The translations under genes were made by a program, and so were the position numbers. A DNA stretch of 64,000 bases from Streptomyces resistomycificus (GTDB lineage Bacteria; Actinomycetota; Actinomycetes; Streptomycetales; Streptomycetaceae), in NCBI RefSeq assembly GCF_001514265.1, contig NZ_KQ948995.1:186001-250000 (forward strand), written 5' to 3'. Of the stretch, positions 49,453-57,995 are shown one piece after another. The notes below the pieces were generated by a model. That model was not told the DNA's origin and made no database searches. It saw nothing but the letters and a program-made list of their open reading frames with translations. The number at the start of each line of letters is the position of its first letter. Position 1 is the stretch's first letter.

Positions 49453-50364
49453 ATGTCCAGGGCTCTTCCGAAGTACAACAAGCGCCGCGTCACGCTGATC
49501 GGCGGCGCCGCCGCGGTGGCGCTGACCGGTGCGGTCATCGCCGGCACCGCCCTCGCCGGGGAGCCGGGCAGCTCGAAGAGCAGCGCCACCAACGCCCGGA
49601 CGCTGGCCGGCCCCGGCACGATCAGCTGCCCGGACGTGGCCTCCCAGCTGCCCGCGATCCCGGCCTCCGCGCAGGCCGAGGTCGACCGCAACCTCACCCA
49701 GCTCCAGACCCAGATCGCCGAAGCCAACAAGCGCCTCGTCGACACCGTCGGCCAGGGCGGCCCCAACTTCGTCCAGAACGCCATCCTCGGCCCGCTGGAG
49801 GACAAGCGCGTCGCCGCCATCAACCGCATCGCCACCTCCATCGGCCGCACCGCCGAGAAGCCCCAGGGCCTCGACGCCCTCGCGCCCTGCGCCCTGAACG
49901 CGGACGGCGCCGCGGGTGAGGAAGCGGGCGCCGGCGAGGAGGCCGGCGCGGGCGAGGAGGCCGGCGGTGAGGTCGAGGCCACCCCGAGCGAGACCGCCGC
50001 GGGCGAAGCCGGCGGGGAGGAGGCCGGCGGGGACGCCGGCGAGGCGGGCGACACCGGTGAGGCCGGCGCGGTGGGCACGATCAGCTGCCCGGACGTGGCC
50101 TCCCAGCTGCCCGCGATCCCGGCCTCCGCGCAGGCCGAGGTCGACCGCAACCTCACCCAGCTCCAGACCCAGATCGCCGAAGCCAACAAGCGCCTCGTCG
50201 ACACCGTCGGCCAGGGCGGCCCCAACTTCGTCCAGAACGCCATCCTCGGCCCGCTGGAGGACAAGCGCGTCGCCGCCATCAACCGCATCGCCACCTCCAT
50301 CGGCCGCACCGCCGAGAAGCCCCAGGGCCTCGACGCCCTCGCGCCCTGCGCCCTGAACCAGTGA
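49453..50364 (+). CDS. Secreted protein with two identical domains
   Basis: 303-residue exported protein. The signal peptide has a hydrophobic core VTLIGGAAAVALTGAVIAG and a cleavage site near TALAG (about 36). Two copies of a 95-residue helical domain (GTISCPDVASQL at the start, DALAPCALN at the end) are identical. Each copy has one Cys near each end, likely forming a disulfide. A linker of about 58 residues made of Gly, Glu and Ala separates them. Function unknown. Confidence 0.85.
   Translation: MSRALPKYNKRRVTLIGGAAAVALTGAVIAGTALAGEPGSSKSSATNARTLAGPGTISCPDVASQLPAIPASAQAEVDRNLTQLQTQIAEANKRLVDTVGQGGPNFVQNAILGPLEDKRVAAINRIATSIGRTAEKPQGLDALAPCALNADGAAGEEAGAGEEAGAGEEAGGEVEATPSETAAGEAGGEEAGGDAGEAGDTGEAGAVGTISCPDVASQLPAIPASAQAEVDRNLTQLQTQIAEANKRLVDTVGQGGPNFVQNAILGPLEDKRVAAINRIATSIGRTAEKPQGLDALAPCALNQ
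49615..49899 (+). repeat. Direct repeat, unit 1 (285 bp)
   Basis: Encodes the first domain of the secreted protein. By eye it is identical, base for base, to 50074-50358; the offset is 459 bp, a multiple of three. Confidence 0.95.
50074..50358 (+). repeat. Direct repeat, unit 2 (285 bp)
   Basis: Second copy, identical to 49615-49899 including silent positions. The spacer between copies (49900-50073) is a Glu/Gly/Ala-coding low-complexity stretch. Confidence 0.95.
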
Positions 50365-50371
50365 CATGACA

Positions 50372-50418
50372 GACGTCCGTGGCCGCCCCGGGTACCGCCC
50401 GGGGCGGCCACGGACGTC
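50372..50418 (+). terminator. Strong terminator
   Basis: Perfect 21-bp stem beginning GACGTCCGTGGCCG, with TACCG as loop, a few bases after the secreted-protein stop. Confidence 0.85.
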
Positions 50419-50445
50419 TCCCCGCGAGTGGATGCCATAATTCCT

Positions 50446-50474
50446 TAGACAAACAAACGACCTGCGTCCATAAT
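50446..50474 (+). promoter_or_regulatory. Promoter of the PNPOx-fold gene
   Basis: TAGACA (50446-50451) and CATAAT (50469-50474) with a 17-base spacer. The start site would be 1-3 bases before the ATG at 50483, giving a leaderless or nearly leaderless mRNA. No ribosome site is present. Confidence 0.6.
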
Positions 50475-50482
50475 GGTCGGAC

Positions 50483-51064
<582 letters not shown>

Positions 51065-51150
51065 CCTCGTCCGTCCGACGCGGCCCTGCGCGGGCCCTGA
51101 ACGGCTCACCCGGGCTGCCGTCGCCGCCCTCTGCCTCTACGGTCTGGGCC

Positions 51151-51849
51151 ATGCGCCCTGGTGTAGTAGCCGCCCTCCTGTCCCTGTCCCTCCTGGGGCT
51201 CGGTGCCGCGCCCACGGCCGACCCGCCGCTGCCCGCGAGGATGGCCGACACCGGGGGCGGCACCCAGCTCGTCACCGCGGTGGCCGCCCGGACCGGCTCG
51301 ACCTCGGGCACGGTGACCTGGTGGGACCGGCGCGACGGCGGGTGGGTGAGGACCGGCTCCGCGAAGGCCCGCTTCGGGGCCAGGGGGCTGGTCGAGGGCA
51401 CCTCCCGTCGGCAGGGCACGAACACCACCCCGACAGGGCTGTACGAGTTGCCGTACGCCTTCGGGATCAAGGCGGCGCCGAAGGGGACGACGTACAAGTA
51501 CCGCCCCGTGCGCGAAGGTTCCTGGTGGTGCCAGGACAACGACTCGCGGTCCTACAACCGCTGGGTCGAGCCGCGTCCCAGGCACTGCGCGGCCGCCGAG
51601 GCCGAGCGGCTGATCTCGTACCGGACGCAGTACGCGTACGCGATGGTCATCGGCTTCAACTACGCCGAGCCGGTGCGTGGACGCGGCGCCGGCATCTTCC
51701 TGCATGTCGACGGGCGTGGGGCGACGGCCGGTTGCGTCTCGGTCCCGTCGGACGCCATGCGGCGGATCCTGAGGTGGGCGCGGCCCGGGGCCGAGCCGCA
51801 CATGGCGATCGGGACGGCGGGCGGGGCCACCGCGATCACCCGGTACTGA
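51151..51849 (+). CDS. Secreted L,D-transpeptidase-like protein (YkuD fold)
   Basis: 232 residues with an N-terminal signal (VVAALLSLSLLGLGAAPTA). The C-terminal HVDGRGATAGCVSVPSD has the His and the Cys of the YkuD catalytic motif, with TAGC for the usual HGC. Members cross-link peptidoglycan, but this branch lacks a peptidoglycan-binding domain and may serve differently. Additional Cys residues in WWCQDNDS and RHCAA may form a disulfide. Confidence 0.82.
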   Translation: MRPGVVAALLSLSLLGLGAAPTADPPLPARMADTGGGTQLVTAVAARTGSTSGTVTWWDRRDGGWVRTGSAKARFGARGLVEGTSRRQGTNTTPTGLYELPYAFGIKAAPKGTTYKYRPVREGSWWCQDNDSRSYNRWVEPRPRHCAAAEAERLISYRTQYAYAMVIGFNYAEPVRGRGAGIFLHVDGRGATAGCVSVPSDAMRRILRWARPGAEPHMAIGTAGGATAITRY

Positions 51850-51987
51850 GGCGGTGCCCGGGTGCTGAGTTACCGCCAGTCACACCGGTCCGCACCGGAC
51901 TCGGGAGGCGGCTGAACACACGGGCGTCGCGGCACGTATGAGTGGACCAAGGGACCAAGCCCCCCTTGCCCCGCTCCCGGAGGAACC

Positions 51988-53370
51988 GTGACCACGACGC
52001 TCGCAGGCGGCCGCGCCGCCCGCCGCCAGACGATGCGCCGCATCCGCCCGCGCCGCTCCCCGGCGACCCTGCTGCTGCTGGCCGTGTGGGCCGGCGCCGC
52101 GGGCGTGCTGTGGCTGTGGTGGGCCAACACTCCGTCGATCAGCGACAACAACGGCAAGATCCTCAACGCGGGCCGGATCACCGGTCTGCTCGCGGGGTAC
52201 CTGATGGCGCTGGTGGTGCTCCAGATGGCCCGGGTGCCCGCGCTGGAGCGGCGGGTGGGCTCCGACCGGGTGGCGCGGTGGCACGCGATGAGCGGCCGCT
52301 ACACGCTCTGTCTGACCGTGGCCCACGTCTTCCTGATCATGTGGGGCTACGCCCTCCAGGCGGGCAAGGGCCTCGGCGACATCGTCCAGCAGACCATGGA
52401 CTCCATCAACCAGCTGCCCGACATGGGCAAGGCGGCCATCGGCACCGGCCTGCTGTTCGTCATCGGGCTGATCTCCATCGGACCGGTCCGGCGCCTGATC
52501 CCGTACGACACCTGGTACCACGTGCACCTGCTGACGTACGCGGCGGTGTTCCTGACCTTCTGGCACCAGCTCACCACGGGCAACGAGTTCGCCGTCGAGC
52601 CGGTCGCGAAGACCGTCTGGTACGGGCTGTACGGGTCGGTCACCGCCCTGGTGGTCTGGTACCGGATCCTCACCCCGGTCCGGCTGAACCTGCGGCACCG
52701 CATGTACGTCGTGGCGGTGATCGAGGAGACGCCGGGCATCGTGTCGGTGCTGATCGGCGGCCGGAAGCTGCACCGGATGGGCGCGGAGGCGGGGCAGTTC
52801 TTCCGCTGGCGGTTCCTGGCGCCGGGCATGCGGTTCAGCTCGCACCCGTACTCGCTGTCGGCGGCGCCCCGCCCGGACATGCTGCGGATCACGGTGAAGG
52901 CGATCGGCGACCACAGCGAACGGCTGCGCGAGCTGACGCCGGGCACCAAGGTGTGGGCCGAGGGGCCGTACGGCGCGCTGACCGCCTCCCGCCGCAGTCG
53001 CGGCAAGGTGCTGCTGGTCGCCGGCGGCGTCGGGATCACCCCGATGCGGGCGCTGTTCGAGACGCTGCCCGGCGGGACCGGCGACATCACCCTGCTCTAC
53101 CGGGCCAACAGCACCCAGGACCTGGCGCTGTGGGACGAGCTGGCGACGATCGCCGACGAGCGCGGGGCCCGGCTGATGTACGCGGTGAACAGCCCGGAAG
53201 GGGAACGTCCCGACATCTCGGCCGAGCGGCTGCGGCAGAAACTGCCGGACATCGACGACCACGACGTGTTCATGTGCGGCCCGCCCGGGTTCGCGCAGTC
53301 CGTGTACGAAGCACTGCGCGGGGCGGGCGTACCCGCCCGCCGCATCCATCACGAGTCGTTCGAGATGTGA
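51988..53370 (+). CDS. Ferric-reductase-like membrane flavoprotein (NAD(P)H oxidoreductase)
   Basis: 460 residues. An N-terminal membrane domain with about six helices carries heme-ligand histidines (WHAMSG, AHVFL; YHVHLLTY, FWHQLTTG). The cytoplasmic part holds an FAD domain (SHPYSLSAAP) and an NAD domain (VAGGVGITPMRALFE; VFMCGPPGF). It moves electrons from cytoplasmic NAD(P)H across the membrane. The next genes encode an exported flavin carrier and ApbE, so its acceptor is likely the carrier. GTG 51988 has GGAGG upstream. Confidence 0.92.
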   Translation: MTTTLAGGRAARRQTMRRIRPRRSPATLLLLAVWAGAAGVLWLWWANTPSISDNNGKILNAGRITGLLAGYLMALVVLQMARVPALERRVGSDRVARWHAMSGRYTLCLTVAHVFLIMWGYALQAGKGLGDIVQQTMDSINQLPDMGKAAIGTGLLFVIGLISIGPVRRLIPYDTWYHVHLLTYAAVFLTFWHQLTTGNEFAVEPVAKTVWYGLYGSVTALVVWYRILTPVRLNLRHRMYVVAVIEETPGIVSVLIGGRKLHRMGAEAGQFFRWRFLAPGMRFSSHPYSLSAAPRPDMLRITVKAIGDHSERLRELTPGTKVWAEGPYGALTASRRSRGKVLLVAGGVGITPMRALFETLPGGTGDITLLYRANSTQDLALWDELATIADERGARLMYAVNSPEGERPDISAERLRQKLPDIDDHDVFMCGPPGFAQSVYEALRGAGVPARRIHHESFEM

Positions 53371-53398
53371 GCGACGGACTTCAGGAGCTGTAGAAGCG

Positions 53399-54478
53399 AT
53401 GAGGAAGAGTCACCCCGTCCGACGTGTCGTGCTCGCGACCGCCGCCACCGTCTCCGGTGTCGTGCTGCTGCTGTCGCTGAAGCCGTCCGACCCGGGCTCC
53501 GCGTCGGCCGCGGGCAACGGGGCCGTCCCGCCGGCCGCGTCGGCCCAGGGCGGCGCCCAGGCCGCCGGCACCGGCATGGTCACCGGGGACGCGGCCCAGA
53601 CCCAGTACGGCGCGGTCCAGGTCCGGCTGACCGTGGCGGGCGGCAAGATCACCAAGGCCGAGACCGTCCAGGCCCCCAAGGGCGGCCAGAGCGACCAGAT
53701 CACCGCCAACGCCGTACCCAAACTCAACCAGGCGACGGTGGCCGCGCAGAGCGCGGACATCGACGCGGTGTCCGGCGCCACCTACACCAGCGCCGGCTAC
53801 AAGAAGTCGCTGCAGTCGGCCATCGACAAGGCGAACGCCTCGGCCGACACCGGGGCGGGTGCCGCGGAGGGTTCGGCCCAGGCGCGGACCGTGACCGGGG
53901 ACGCGGCCAAGACCCAGTACGGCGCGGTGCAGGTCCGCATCACGGTGGCGGGCGGCAAGATCACCAAGGCCGAGACCGTCCAGGCCCCCAAGGGCGGCCA
54001 GAGCGACCAGATCACCGCCAACGCCGTACCCAAGCTCAACCAGGCCGCCGTCGCGGCCGGCACCGCCGACATCGACGCGGTCTCCGGCGCCACCTACACC
54101 AGCGCCGGCTACAAGCAGTCCCTCCAGTCCGCACTCGACAAGGCGAACGCCTCGGCGGGTTCCGGGTCGGGAGCGGCGGCGGAGGACTCGGGCGGCGCCC
54201 AGGCCGCCAAGACCGTCACCGGCACCGCCGCCCAGACCCAGTACGGCGCCGTCCAGGTCCGCATCACGGTGGCGGGCGGCAAGATCACCAAGGCCGAGAC
54301 CGTCCAGGCCCCCAAGGGCGGCCAGAGCGACCAGATCACCGCCAACGCCGTACCCAAGCTCAACCAGGCCGCCGTCGCGGCCGGCACCGCCGACATCGAC
54401 GCGGTCTCCGGCGCCACCTACACCAGCGCCGGCTACAAGCAGTCGCTGCAGTCGGCCCTGGACCAGGCCGGTGGCTGA
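53399..54478 (+). CDS. Exported protein with three FMN-binding domains
   Basis: 359 residues with an N-terminal signal/anchor (VVLATAATVSGVVLLLSL) and three FMN_bind domains, each about 80 residues, at about 60-140, 165-245 and 272-352. Each ends with SGATYTSAGY; the Thr in SGAT-type motifs is where ApbE attaches FMN. The linkers are Ala/Gly/Ser-rich. With three flavins it could act as a wire or a relay from the reductase to outer acceptors. ApbE follows with an 8-base overlap. Confidence 0.92.
   Translation: MRKSHPVRRVVLATAATVSGVVLLLSLKPSDPGSASAAGNGAVPPAASAQGGAQAAGTGMVTGDAAQTQYGAVQVRLTVAGGKITKAETVQAPKGGQSDQITANAVPKLNQATVAAQSADIDAVSGATYTSAGYKKSLQSAIDKANASADTGAGAAEGSAQARTVTGDAAKTQYGAVQVRITVAGGKITKAETVQAPKGGQSDQITANAVPKLNQAAVAAGTADIDAVSGATYTSAGYKQSLQSALDKANASAGSGSGAAAEDSGGAQAAKTVTGTAAQTQYGAVQVRITVAGGKITKAETVQAPKGGQSDQITANAVPKLNQAAVAAGTADIDAVSGATYTSAGYKQSLQSALDQAGG
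53600..53803 (+). repeat. FMN-domain repeat, unit 1
   Basis: 204-bp repeat unit encoding TQYGAVQV to the SAGYK end. It differs from units 2 and 3 at several sites, such as TVAAQSADID against AVAAGTADID. Confidence 0.85.
53912..54115 (+). repeat. FMN-domain repeat, unit 2
   Basis: 204 bp, 312 bp from unit 1. Its protein is identical to that of unit 3. Confidence 0.85.
54236..54439 (+). repeat. FMN-domain repeat, unit 3
   Basis: 204 bp, 324 bp from unit 2, nearly identical to it also at DNA level. Confidence 0.85.
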
Positions 54479-55271
54479 CACGGTGGCCGACTCGGCACAA
54501 GCTCCCGCCGCGGTACGTCATGCGGAGGAGGTCATGGGGACGGTCTTCTCCTTTGACGTCCGCGGCGGGGACCCCGAGGCCGTCCACAGCGCGCTGCGCG
54601 AGGCGGTCGCCGGACTGCACCGGGTCGACGCGGTGTTCAGCACCTACCGCGACGAGAGCCAGATCTCCCGGCTGGCCCGCGGTGAGCTGAGCGTCGAGGA
54701 GTGCGACCCGATGGTCGCCGAGGTGCTGGAACTGGGCGCCGAGGCCGAACGGGCCAGCGACCACTGGTTCAGCATGCGCTACGAGGGACGCCTGGACCCG
54801 ACCGGCATCGTCAAGGGCTGGGCGGTGGAACGCGCGGCCCGGCGGATGGCCGAGGCGGGGGCGAGCGGCGTGAGCGTCAACGGCGGCGGGGACGTACAGC
54901 TGTTGGGCGTGCCCGGCCCGCAACGCCCGTGGCGGATCGGCGTGTCGGACCCGCTGCGCCCGGGCGGGCTGGCGGCGGTGGTCTCGGCGGCCGGCGCGGC
55001 CGAACTGGCCGTGGCCACCTCCGGTACGGCCGAACGCGGCGCCCACATCGTCGACCCCCGCACCGGCCGCTCGGCGGTCACCGACCTGGTCGCCGTGACC
55101 GTGGTGACCCCCTCCCTCACCTGGGCGGACTGCTGGGCGACAGCGGCCTTCGCCATGGGCTCGCGAGAGGGCCTGAGCTGGCTGGAGTCCCTGCCGGACG
55201 TCGAGGCCCTGCTCATCACCGCAGGCGACGAGGTGAGGTGCACCCAAGGCCTGGCTTCCCGACTGGGGTGA
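54471..55271 (+). CDS. apbE: FAD:protein FMN transferase (ApbE)
   Basis: 266 residues. EEVMGTVFSFDV opens the family, DPTGIVKGWAVERAA binds flavin, GVSVNGGGDVQLLG follows, and HIVDPRTGRSA and TWADCWATAAFAMG close it. It transfers FMN from FAD to Thr residues of FMN_bind proteins. It lacks a signal peptide, so flavinylation might occur before export. Exported ApbE is the usual form in Gram-negatives. GTG 54471 overlaps the carrier gene. Confidence 0.93.
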   Translation: MADTVADSAQAPAAVRHAEEVMGTVFSFDVRGGDPEAVHSALREAVAGLHRVDAVFSTYRDESQISRLARGELSVEECDPMVAEVLELGAEAERASDHWFSMRYEGRLDPTGIVKGWAVERAARRMAEAGASGVSVNGGGDVQLLGVPGPQRPWRIGVSDPLRPGGLAAVVSAAGAAELAVATSGTAERGAHIVDPRTGRSAVTDLVAVTVVTPSLTWADCWATAAFAMGSREGLSWLESLPDVEALLITAGDEVRCTQGLASRLG

Positions 55272-55343
55272 CCGAGCTCGTCCGAGGTGCGCGGGGAACC
55301 GCACGACCGGCCCCCACGCACCCGTACCCGACCTGCCGGGCGT

Positions 55344-55883
55344 TCAGTGCCCGTTCTGAGCCAGCCGCAGCAGATGATCGGCCAGCGCCTGACCACCCGT
55401 CGGCTCCCTGCTGATCAGCAGCAACGTGTCGTCCCCCGCGATCGTCCCCAGGATGTCGTGCAACTCGGCCTGGTCAATGGCCGAGGCCAGGAACTGCGCG
55501 GCCCCCGGCGGGGTCCGCAGGACCACCAGGTTCGCCGAGGCCTCCGCGGAGATCAGCAGCTCCGCCGAGAGCCGACGCATCCGCTCTTCCTTGGCCGACT
55601 CCCCCAGCGGCACGCGGGGCGTACGGAAGCCCCCCTCGCTCGGCACCGCGTAGATCAGGTCGCCGTCGTTGTTGCGGATCTTCACCGCGTTCAGCTCGTC
55701 GAGGTCTCGGGAGAGCGTCGCCTGAGTGACGCTCAGTCCGTCATCGGCGAGCAGCTTCGCCAACTGGCTCTGGCTGCGCACCGGTTGCCGGTTGAGGATG
55801 TCCACGATCCGGCGGTGGCGTGCGGTGCGGGTCTGCGGTACGGCAGGCCCTGCGGTCTGCTCGTGATCCTGCGCCTGGCTCAT
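55344..55883 (-). CDS. argR: Arginine repressor ArgR
   Basis: 179 residues. The N-terminal winged helix-turn-helix is SQSQLAKLLADDGLSVTQATLSRDLDELNAVK. The C-terminal hexamerisation and arginine-binding domain has QAELHDILGTIAGDDTLLLISR. Binds ARG boxes in front of argC and argG (inference). It is the last gene of argCJBDR, 19 bases after argD. Confidence 0.96.
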   Translation of the reverse strand: MSQAQDHEQTAGPAVPQTRTARHRRIVDILNRQPVRSQSQLAKLLADDGLSVTQATLSRDLDELNAVKIRNNDGDLIYAVPSEGGFRTPRVPLGESAKEERMRRLSAELLISAEASANLVVLRTPPGAAQFLASAIDQAELHDILGTIAGDDTLLLISREPTGGQALADHLLRLAQNGH

Positions 55884-55902
55884 CGTCGTCTCATTCTCCG
55901 GA

Positions 55903-57090
55903 TCATCGGTCCCCCTCGGCCCCGTCCAGGATGCCGGGCAGCGCCTGGAGGAGCGCGTCCACCTCGTCGTCGCCGAGGTTCAGCGGTGGCATCAGCCGTA
56001 CGACATCTGGGGCGGGCGCGTTCACCAGGAACCCGGCGTCCTGAGCCGCCTGCTGCACCTTCGGCGCGAGCGGCTCCGTGAGCACGATACCCAGGAGGAG
56101 GCCCGCGCCCCGGACATGGGCGATCAACGGGTTCCCGAGCGACTCGATTCCTTCGCGCAGCTTCTCGCTCTGCCGCTTGACGTTCTCCAGCAGCCCCTCG
56201 GAGGCGATCGTCTCCAGGACCGCGAGTCCGGCCGCGCAGGCGATCGGGTTGCCGCCGAAGGTCGTGCCGTGCTGGCCCGGCCCGAGCAGCTCTGCGGCCC
56301 GCCCGAAGGCGACGGTGGCGCCGAGCGGCAGCCCGCCGCCGAGGCCCTTGGCGAGGGTGACGACGTCCGGCAGGACGCCCTCGTGGGCCTGGTACTCGAA
56401 CCAGTGGCCGGTCCGCCCGATCCCGGTCTGCACCTCGTCGAGGACCAGCAGCGAGCCGGTGGCGGCGGTGATCGCCCGGGCGGCCTTGAGGTAGCCGGCC
56501 GGGGGCACCACGACCCCGTTCTCGCCCTGGATCGGCTCGATGATGACGAGGGCCGTCTCGTCGGTGACCGCGGCGGCCAGCGCCTGCGCGTCGCCGTAGG
56601 GCACGTGCGTGACGTCACCGGGCAGCGGGAGGAACGGCTCCTGCTTGCCGGGCTGGCCGGTGAGCGCGAGGGCGCCCATGGTCCGGCCGTGGAAGCCGCC
56701 GCTGGTGGCGACCATGTGGGTCCGCCCGGTCAGCCGCCCGATCTTGAAGGCGCCCTCGTTGGCCTCGGCGCCGGAGTTGCAGAAGTACACCTTGCCGTCA
56801 CGGCCGAAGTGCTGCAGGAGCCGTTCGGCGAGGACGACGGGCGGTTCGGCGATGAAGAGGTTCGAGACGTGGCCGAGGGCGGCGACCTGGGTGCTGACCG
56901 CCTCGACGATCGCCGGGTGGGCGTGACCGAGCGCGTTGACCGCGATGCCGCCGACGAAGTCGAGGTACTGCTTGCCGTCGGCGTCCCACAGCCTGGTGCC
57001 CGCACCACGTACCAGGGGCAGTCGCGGGGTGCCGTAGTTGTTCATGAGCGAGCCCTGCCAGCGCTGGGTCAGCTCTTCGTTCGTGGTCAT
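55903..57090 (-). CDS. argD: Acetylornithine aminotransferase
   Basis: 395-residue PLP enzyme, class III aminotransferase. The PLP lysine lies in DVVTLAKGLGGGLPLGA; earlier motifs are CNSGAEANEGAFKIGR and LLVLDEVQTGIGRTG. It converts N-acetylglutamate semialdehyde to N-acetylornithine. ATGA overlap with argB (57087-57090) implies coupling. Confidence 0.97.
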   Translation of the reverse strand: MTTNEELTQRWQGSLMNNYGTPRLPLVRGAGTRLWDADGKQYLDFVGGIAVNALGHAHPAIVEAVSTQVAALGHVSNLFIAEPPVVLAERLLQHFGRDGKVYFCNSGAEANEGAFKIGRLTGRTHMVATSGGFHGRTMGALALTGQPGKQEPFLPLPGDVTHVPYGDAQALAAAVTDETALVIIEPIQGENGVVVPPAGYLKAARAITAATGSLLVLDEVQTGIGRTGHWFEYQAHEGVLPDVVTLAKGLGGGLPLGATVAFGRAAELLGPGQHGTTFGGNPIACAAGLAVLETIASEGLLENVKRQSEKLREGIESLGNPLIAHVRGAGLLLGIVLTEPLAPKVQQAAQDAGFLVNAPAPDVVRLMPPLNLGDDEVDALLQALPGILDGAEGDR

Positions 57091-57995
57091 ACGGCGTCCC
57101 CCTGTTCGGCGTCGGCCACGACCATCGTGCCGATGCCCTCGTCGGTGAAGATCTCCAGCAGGATGGAGTGCTGGACCCGCCCGTCGATGACCCGGGCCGT
57201 GGTGACGCCGTTGCGTACGGCGTGCAGGCAGCCCTCCATCTTCGGGACCATGCCGGAGCTCAGGTCCGGCAGCAGCTTCTCCAGCTGGGAGGCGGTGAGG
57301 CGGCTGATCACCTCGTCGCTGTGCGGCCAGTCCTCGTAGAGTCCCTCGACGTCCGTGAGGACCATGAGGGTTTCGGCGTCCAGAGCAGCAGCGAGTGCCG
57401 CAGCCGCCGTATCAGCATTGACGTTGTAGACATGTCCGTCGTCCTGGCTACGGGCGATCGACGAGACGACCGGGATCCGGCCGTCGGCGAGCAGTGCCTC
57501 GATGGCGCCCGTGTCGATCGCGGTGATCTCGCCCACCCGCCCGATGTCGACCAACTCCCCGTCGATCTCGGGCTGGTGCTTGGTGGCGGTGATGGTGTGC
57601 GCGTCCTCGCCGGTCAGTCCGACGGCGAGCGGGCCGTGCTGGTTGAGCAGTCCGACCAGCTCACGCTGCACCTGTCCGGCCAGCACCATCCGGACGACGT
57701 CCATGGCGTCCTCGGTGGTGACCCTGAGGCCCGCCTTGAACTCGCTGACGATGCCGTGCTGGTCGAGGGCGGCGCTGATCTGCGGGCCGCCCCCGTGCAC
57801 GACGACGGGCCTGAGGCCGGCGTGGTGCAGGAAGACGACGTCCTGGGCGAACGCGGCCTTGAGATCCTCGTCGATCATGGCGTTGCCGCCGAACTTGATG
57901 ACGACGGTCTTGCCGTTGTGCCGGACCAGCCAGGGCAGGGCCTCGATGAGGATCTGTGCCTTGGGGAGCGCGGTGTGCTTGCGAGTGGTGCTCAT
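57087..57995 (-). CDS. argB: Acetylglutamate kinase
   Basis: 302-residue amino-acid kinase. VVIKFGGNAM and VVVHGGGPQI bind ATP, and VYNVNADTAAAALA and GMVPKMEGCLHAVRNGV are typical. This second, committed step is often inhibited by arginine; the N-terminal helix before VVIKFGG suggests the inhibited, hexameric type. ATGA overlap with argJ (57992-57995). Confidence 0.97.
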   Translation of the reverse strand: MSTTRKHTALPKAQILIEALPWLVRHNGKTVVIKFGGNAMIDEDLKAAFAQDVVFLHHAGLRPVVVHGGGPQISAALDQHGIVSEFKAGLRVTTEDAMDVVRMVLAGQVQRELVGLLNQHGPLAVGLTGEDAHTITATKHQPEIDGELVDIGRVGEITAIDTGAIEALLADGRIPVVSSIARSQDDGHVYNVNADTAAAALAAALDAETLMVLTDVEGLYEDWPHSDEVISRLTASQLEKLLPDLSSGMVPKMEGCLHAVRNGVTTARVIDGRVQHSILLEIFTDEGIGTMVVADAEQGDAV

